Positions 61,026 to 64,000 of a DNA stretch of 64,000 nucleotides are shown piece after piece; within the stretch, counting starts at the first letter, position 1, and each line of letters starts with the position of its first letter. Origin of the DNA: Bradyrhizobium sp. (GTDB lineage: Bacteria > Pseudomonadota > Alphaproteobacteria > Rhizobiales > Xanthobacteraceae). Below the pieces are notes generated by a model. The model was not told where the DNA came from. It did not search any database and saw nothing but the letters and a program-made list of their open reading frames with translations. Location: the NCBI RefSeq assembly GCF_016219575.1, contig NZ_JACRMG010000020.1, positions 1 through 64,000 on the forward strand, in the 5' to 3' direction. Made by a program: the position numbers and the translations under genes.

Positions 61026-61796
61026 CTATGCCAAAACGAACAGGAGTGGTCCGTAAAGATGGATGATCCACGAAGCAGTACAGAGGAACGGGCCGAATGG
61101 GACGGCAGTGAATGAATCGATCGTTCTGTCGTCGAGTCGCCTGACCACCACAAAGAGTATGGCGAGCAGCGCGGCCAGAAATATCACGTCGGGCAACGCC
61201 GTCCAACCGAGCCAGGCTCCGCTCGCCGCAAGCAGTTTTGCGTCTCCCGCTCCAAGCCCGTCGCGTTTGCGGATCGCACGATACATGAGGGCGATTCCCC
61301 GAAAGCCTGCATATCCGGCAACGGCGCCCAGCACGCCGGCTGGCAATCGTTCGGGCGTCAGCAATGCCTGGGCAGACAAGCCGATCACCAAAAGCGACAG
61401 TGTGATAGCATCGGGCAGCCGCATGTGCCGAGCATCGATCCAAGCCAGCGCAAGCAGTCCCCAGCCTAACAAGCAGGACATCCAGATCCGGATCGGATCG
61501 GGGTCCACAATAGCCGCCCAGCCTGCTACCAGAATAGACGCCAGTTCGATCGCAATATGAAATGGCGGGATGGGCGTGCCACAGGTATTGCACCGGCCTC
61601 GCTGTGCCGCGTAACTGGCAATGGGAACAAGCTCGAGAGGCGATAGATCGCGTCGGCAACTCTCGCATTGCGAGCGTGCCCAGACGATGCTTCTCCCTTC
61701 CGGCAGCCGCCTTATGAGCACGCCGACGAAGCTGCCGGCAAGCGGTGACATCAAAACCGGAACGAGCCAGCCGGGGAGCTCGGACTCGAGGCCCAA
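61026..61796 (-). CDS. gspO: Prepilin peptidase GspO (TTG start)
   Basis: The protein is about 256 residues with many membrane segments. A CxxC pair (CESCRRDLS) and a second (CNTCGTPIP) form a zinc motif near residues 45-75. Catalytic aspartates lie in WIDARHMRLPD and GLGAGDAKLLAASG. It cleaves and methylates pseudopilins. I chose the TTG at 61796 because CTAAGGAGCACCGTT gives a ribosome site 7 bases upstream; an ATG at 61865 would overlap gspG. Confidence 0.88.
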   Translation of the reverse strand: MGLESELPGWLVPVLMSPLAGSFVGVLIRRLPEGRSIVWARSQCESCRRDLSPLELVPIASYAAQRGRCNTCGTPIPPFHIAIELASILVAGWAAIVDPDPIRIWMSCLLGWGLLALAWIDARHMRLPDAITLSLLVIGLSAQALLTPERLPAGVLGAVAGYAGFRGIALMYRAIRKRDGLGAGDAKLLAASGAWLGWTALPDVIFLAALLAILFVVVRRLDDRTIDSFTAVPFGPFLCTASWIIHLYGPLLFVLA

Positions 61797-61833
61797 AACG
61801 GTGCTCCTTAGTGGGAGGCGGAGATCGATTTGA

Positions 61834-62325
61834 TCAGGACGCGTTACAGATGATGTCTGGACCATTCTCTGCCGCGTCCCCGTTGGGGCCCTTCGAGCAG
61901 AGGTCGTACTCGCGTCCCGTCCGGGGGGACGGACTGCGATAAAGATAAGATCGTCCCCAGGCATCGAGCGGCACGCCGTCACCCTTAATGTAAGGTCCGT
62001 TCCATCTAGGGATCGCTGCTGGACGAGTGATGAGGGCTTGCAGCCCCTGGTCTGTCGTAGGAAACGTTCCGACATCGAGCTTGTACATCTCGAGAATGGA
62101 GCCGAGCCGCTCGATCGATTGCTGCGCGATCGACGTCCGAGCGCTGCCCAGTTGACGAAGAGCAACCGGTGCGACCAAGCCGATGAGCAGACCGAGTATG
62201 GCTACAACGACCAGGAGCTCCAGTAGCGTGAACCCGGCATCTGAATTTTGAGGCGCTCTTGCTGTGTTATGTCGGTCTACGCGACGCTTGATGCGCGGTT
62301 GCGGATCAATTGCCGTGTTGATCAT
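61834..62325 (-). CDS. gspG: Major pseudopilin GspG
   Basis: The protein is 163 residues. Its prepilin motif GFTLLELLVVVAILGLLIGL follows a 31-residue leader, and the calcium-loop/C-terminal part has WNGPYIKGDGVPLDAWGRSY and YDLCSKGPNGDAAENGPD, which is diagnostic of GspG. The leader is longer than typical. It is translated overlapping the cytochrome c peroxidase gene by 20 bases and precedes gspO. Confidence 0.93.
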   Translation of the reverse strand: MINTAIDPQPRIKRRVDRHNTARAPQNSDAGFTLLELLVVVAILGLLIGLVAPVALRQLGSARTSIAQQSIERLGSILEMYKLDVGTFPTTDQGLQALITRPAAIPRWNGPYIKGDGVPLDAWGRSYLYRSPSPRTGREYDLCSKGPNGDAAENGPDIICNAS

Positions 62326-63394
62326 GGGGATCTCCTCCGTCGATAGCAGTAGAATCTTGCCGCAAGTCGTCAGGCGTCAACGCATTGAGAAACGCGACGA
62401 TCGCATCGACTTCAACGTCTGCGAGATAAAGAGGACCAAGTCGGCCATCGCGCATGCGGGGATCCGTCTTAATTCCACGATTGTAACGCTCGATCGCCGC
62501 GCGTAACGAGGTAATGCTTCCGTCGTGCATCAGATAAGGTCGCAGCGCGACGCCGCGAAGGCTCGGCGTTTTGAAAGCGCCATTGTCGGCAGGATTCCCG
62601 GTGATCGCCGCACGGCCGCGGTCCAGGCAGGAGCTCGCATCGCAGCCGATGCCCATCGCGTGAAACCCGTCGTCTGTTAACGGTGTACCCAGGCCGTTCA
62701 GTAGATGGCAGCCAGCGCAACGTGCCTTGTGTGTGAAGAGCCTCAGGCCAAGGACCTCCTGTTGGGAGAGAGCCTGGGAGTCATGTCTATAATAGTACCG
62801 GTCAAATCGGGATTCTCCTGCTTCAAGCGACGCCACATAGGCCGCCAGCGCATCCAGGCAAGTATCTCGATCGATGTCGACGAAGCCGGCTTCTTGCAGT
62901 GTTTTTCTGAAAGTTGGATCGACTGCAAGTTGAGAGAGCGCCGTGGGCCAGTTGACCGCCATCTCCGGTGACTCCAGGGGGATGGCTACCTGGGTGCGGA
63001 GATCGGTGGCTCTCCCGTCCCACATCAATTTTGTTGCGTGATTCAATCCCAGAAGAGAGGGGGCGCGACGATTGCTTGTGAAGCCAGCGACTCCAATCGC
63101 GACCGGACGATCACCGGAAAAGCCGAGGGCCGGAATATGGCAGGTCTGGCAGGATACCGAGCCATCGCGGGAAAGAAGCGTTGAGCGGAATAGCTGCTCC
63201 CCGAGTCTAACAAGACCCCCGCCAGACGCGTCTACAGGCGCACTTGGGTGAACGTCGCGTTGGCTGGCCTGTGACACAAAAGCCAATCCACCAAACACAA
63301 GCGGAACACATAGTGCCAACTTCCGTAGGCGATTGATGCGGGGTCGACCGAAATCTCCGCGAATTCTAGCAACGAGAAGTGACTTTATTGCCAC
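62306..63394 (-). CDS. Di-haem cytochrome c peroxidase in the gsp operon
   Basis: The protein is 362 residues with an N-terminal signal-like segment (RKLALCVPLVFGGLAFVSQA). The two haem motifs are CQTCH (82-86) and CAGCH (226-230), with TPSLRGVALRPYLMHDGSIT near the C-terminus, typical of bacterial cytochrome c peroxidases/MauG. It reduces hydrogen peroxide or oxidises a protein substrate in the periplasm. It overlaps gspK by 10 bases and gspG by 20, so it is part of the operon. This is not a standard T2SS component. Confidence 0.88.
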   Translation of the reverse strand: MAIKSLLVARIRGDFGRPRINRLRKLALCVPLVFGGLAFVSQASQRDVHPSAPVDASGGGLVRLGEQLFRSTLLSRDGSVSCQTCHIPALGFSGDRPVAIGVAGFTSNRRAPSLLGLNHATKLMWDGRATDLRTQVAIPLESPEMAVNWPTALSQLAVDPTFRKTLQEAGFVDIDRDTCLDALAAYVASLEAGESRFDRYYYRHDSQALSQQEVLGLRLFTHKARCAGCHLLNGLGTPLTDDGFHAMGIGCDASSCLDRGRAAITGNPADNGAFKTPSLRGVALRPYLMHDGSITSLRAAIERYNRGIKTDPRMRDGRLGPLYLADVEVDAIVAFLNALTPDDLRQDSTAIDGGDPHDQHGN

Positions 63395-64000
63395 GCCAGC
63401 ACCCGATACGGTTGATTCCTGTCGCCGGCGATCTGAATGGACGCCTTTCGCGTAACGGTTACGCCCGAGGTTTCGGCTACGGCCGTTACCGTTAGAACCT
63501 CGCCCAGAGCTGCAGTACGAGTTGCTCCAGCTGAGTTGCCCTTCTTGCGTGCCGCCAATTGCATAGAAGCAAGGTTGTCGTTCTGCGCTGCGAGTAGTTC
63601 AAGAAGATCATCGCCTGCCACGCTCAGATCCACAGCGCCTGCGTTGGACCAGACAGTAAGAAAGGGTGCAATCCTCTCCTGCAGGGAGTCGTTCATGCCA
63701 ATGACGAGGCGCAATTCCCCAACCGAGCGGAACATGCCAAATCGCGGACCGTAGGAGCGGCCGGCATCTCGATAGATGTTAACCGCTGACTCATCCGCAC
63801 TGTTTCGAAGAGGTGAGCGCCAGATTGAGATCTGCTGCGCCAAGGCATCGGCCTCCTCTCTCGATAGACCGGCAGCCGTTAACAACGACATGAGTAATTG
63901 AGGCGAAGCTGTATTCAAGTCCACTTTGCCAGCCTCACTTTGGCAACTAACCGTGAACTGATGCTTGAGAAGTGCGATTTCACGCAGTGTCCCATCAAGC
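63385..64000 (-). CDS. gspK: GspK pseudopilin, C-terminal part (runs off the window)
   Basis: Reading minus-strand from 64000, the frame is open: CQSEAGKVDLNTASPQLLMS marks the GspK helix-hairpin domain. The C-terminal part includes YGPRFGMFRSVGELRLVIGM, typical of GspK. The N-terminal pseudopilin portion lies beyond the window, so the gene is partial here. GspK caps the pseudopilus tip. It overlaps the peroxidase gene by 10 bases. Confidence 0.88.
   Translation of the reverse strand, partial: LDGTLREIALLKHQFTVSCQSEAGKVDLNTASPQLLMSLLTAAGLSREEADALAQQISIWRSPLRNSADESAVNIYRDAGRSYGPRFGMFRSVGELRLVIGMNDSLQERIAPFLTVWSNAGAVDLSVAGDDLLELLAAQNDNLASMQLAARKKGNSAGATRTAALGEVLTVTAVAETSGVTVTRKASIQIAGDRNQPYRVLAWQ

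Noticed and set aside
61797..62165. N-terminal 123-residue extension of the prepilin peptidase frame
   Set aside because: It lies inside gspG on the same strand in another frame and has no membrane or peptidase sequence.
55971..64000. Second copy of the tRNA-Met 3' end as the right attachment site
   Set aside because: I scanned by eye for GTTCGAGTCC or CCCCCGCTACCA and saw none; a shorter core could still exist.

Overview
The window looks like chromosome from a Bradyrhizobium-like alphaproteobacterium (Nitrobacteraceae). I infer this from the high GC content, the fliF-fliG-fliH-fliN-flbD flagellar order with sciP beside it, several gene families common in bradyrhizobia (phytase-like esterase, Bug-type solute receptors, DUF4112, DUF3309), FixK-type TTG-N8-CAA sites, and several intergenic palindromic repeat families. 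No ribosomal RNA gene is present, so the genus is an inference.

Positions 1-28,000 are mostly ordinary housekeeping and transport genes. They include a phytase-like secreted protein, a 2-hydroxyacid dehydrogenase, a chemotaxis receptor, two Bug receptors, two paralogous EamA exporters, an OpgC acyltransferase, an SGNH hydrolase, an FMN-dependent hydroxyacid dehydrogenase and an MlaD protein. They also include YbaK, PurA, a tartrate-dehydrogenase-like enzyme grouped with a Bug receptor and a divergent LysR regulator, an MsrB/exported MsrA pair, a TPR-caspase protein and a RecD-like helicase.

Positions 28,233-36,992 form a respiratory block. A FixK-type box precedes a napFDAGHBC periplasmic nitrate reductase operon with a short NapF and a NapD that carries a cysteine-rich repeated tail. 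It is followed by a P1B-5 (Nia-type) metal ATPase with a C-terminal hemerythrin domain. A luciferase-like flavin monooxygenase and a tiny membrane protein follow.

Positions 38,557-46,710 are a flagellar cluster on the minus strand (fliK, flgD, sciP, terminator, fliF, fliG, fliH, fliN, flbD). mnmA, a PmtA-like methyltransferase and a small secreted protein come next.

At 49,496 a tRNA-Met(CAT) gene starts a probable integrative mobilizable element. A large serine recombinase ends inside the tRNA gene on the opposite strand. It is followed by an AlpA-like regulator, a MOBQ/TraA relaxase, a Ti-plasmid-like oriT in the traA-traC gap, and traC-traD. No mating-pair genes are visible and the right att site was not found.

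From 56,529 to the right edge lies a type II secretion cluster: gspE-F-H-I-J on plus, converging with gspK-(di-haem peroxidase)-gspG-gspO on minus. gspK runs off the window, and gspC, D, L and M are not seen. The di-haem cytochrome c peroxidase gene, wedged between gspK and gspG with overlapping reading frames on both sides, is the most unusual arrangement here. It may be a secretion-coupled or co-regulated redox enzyme.
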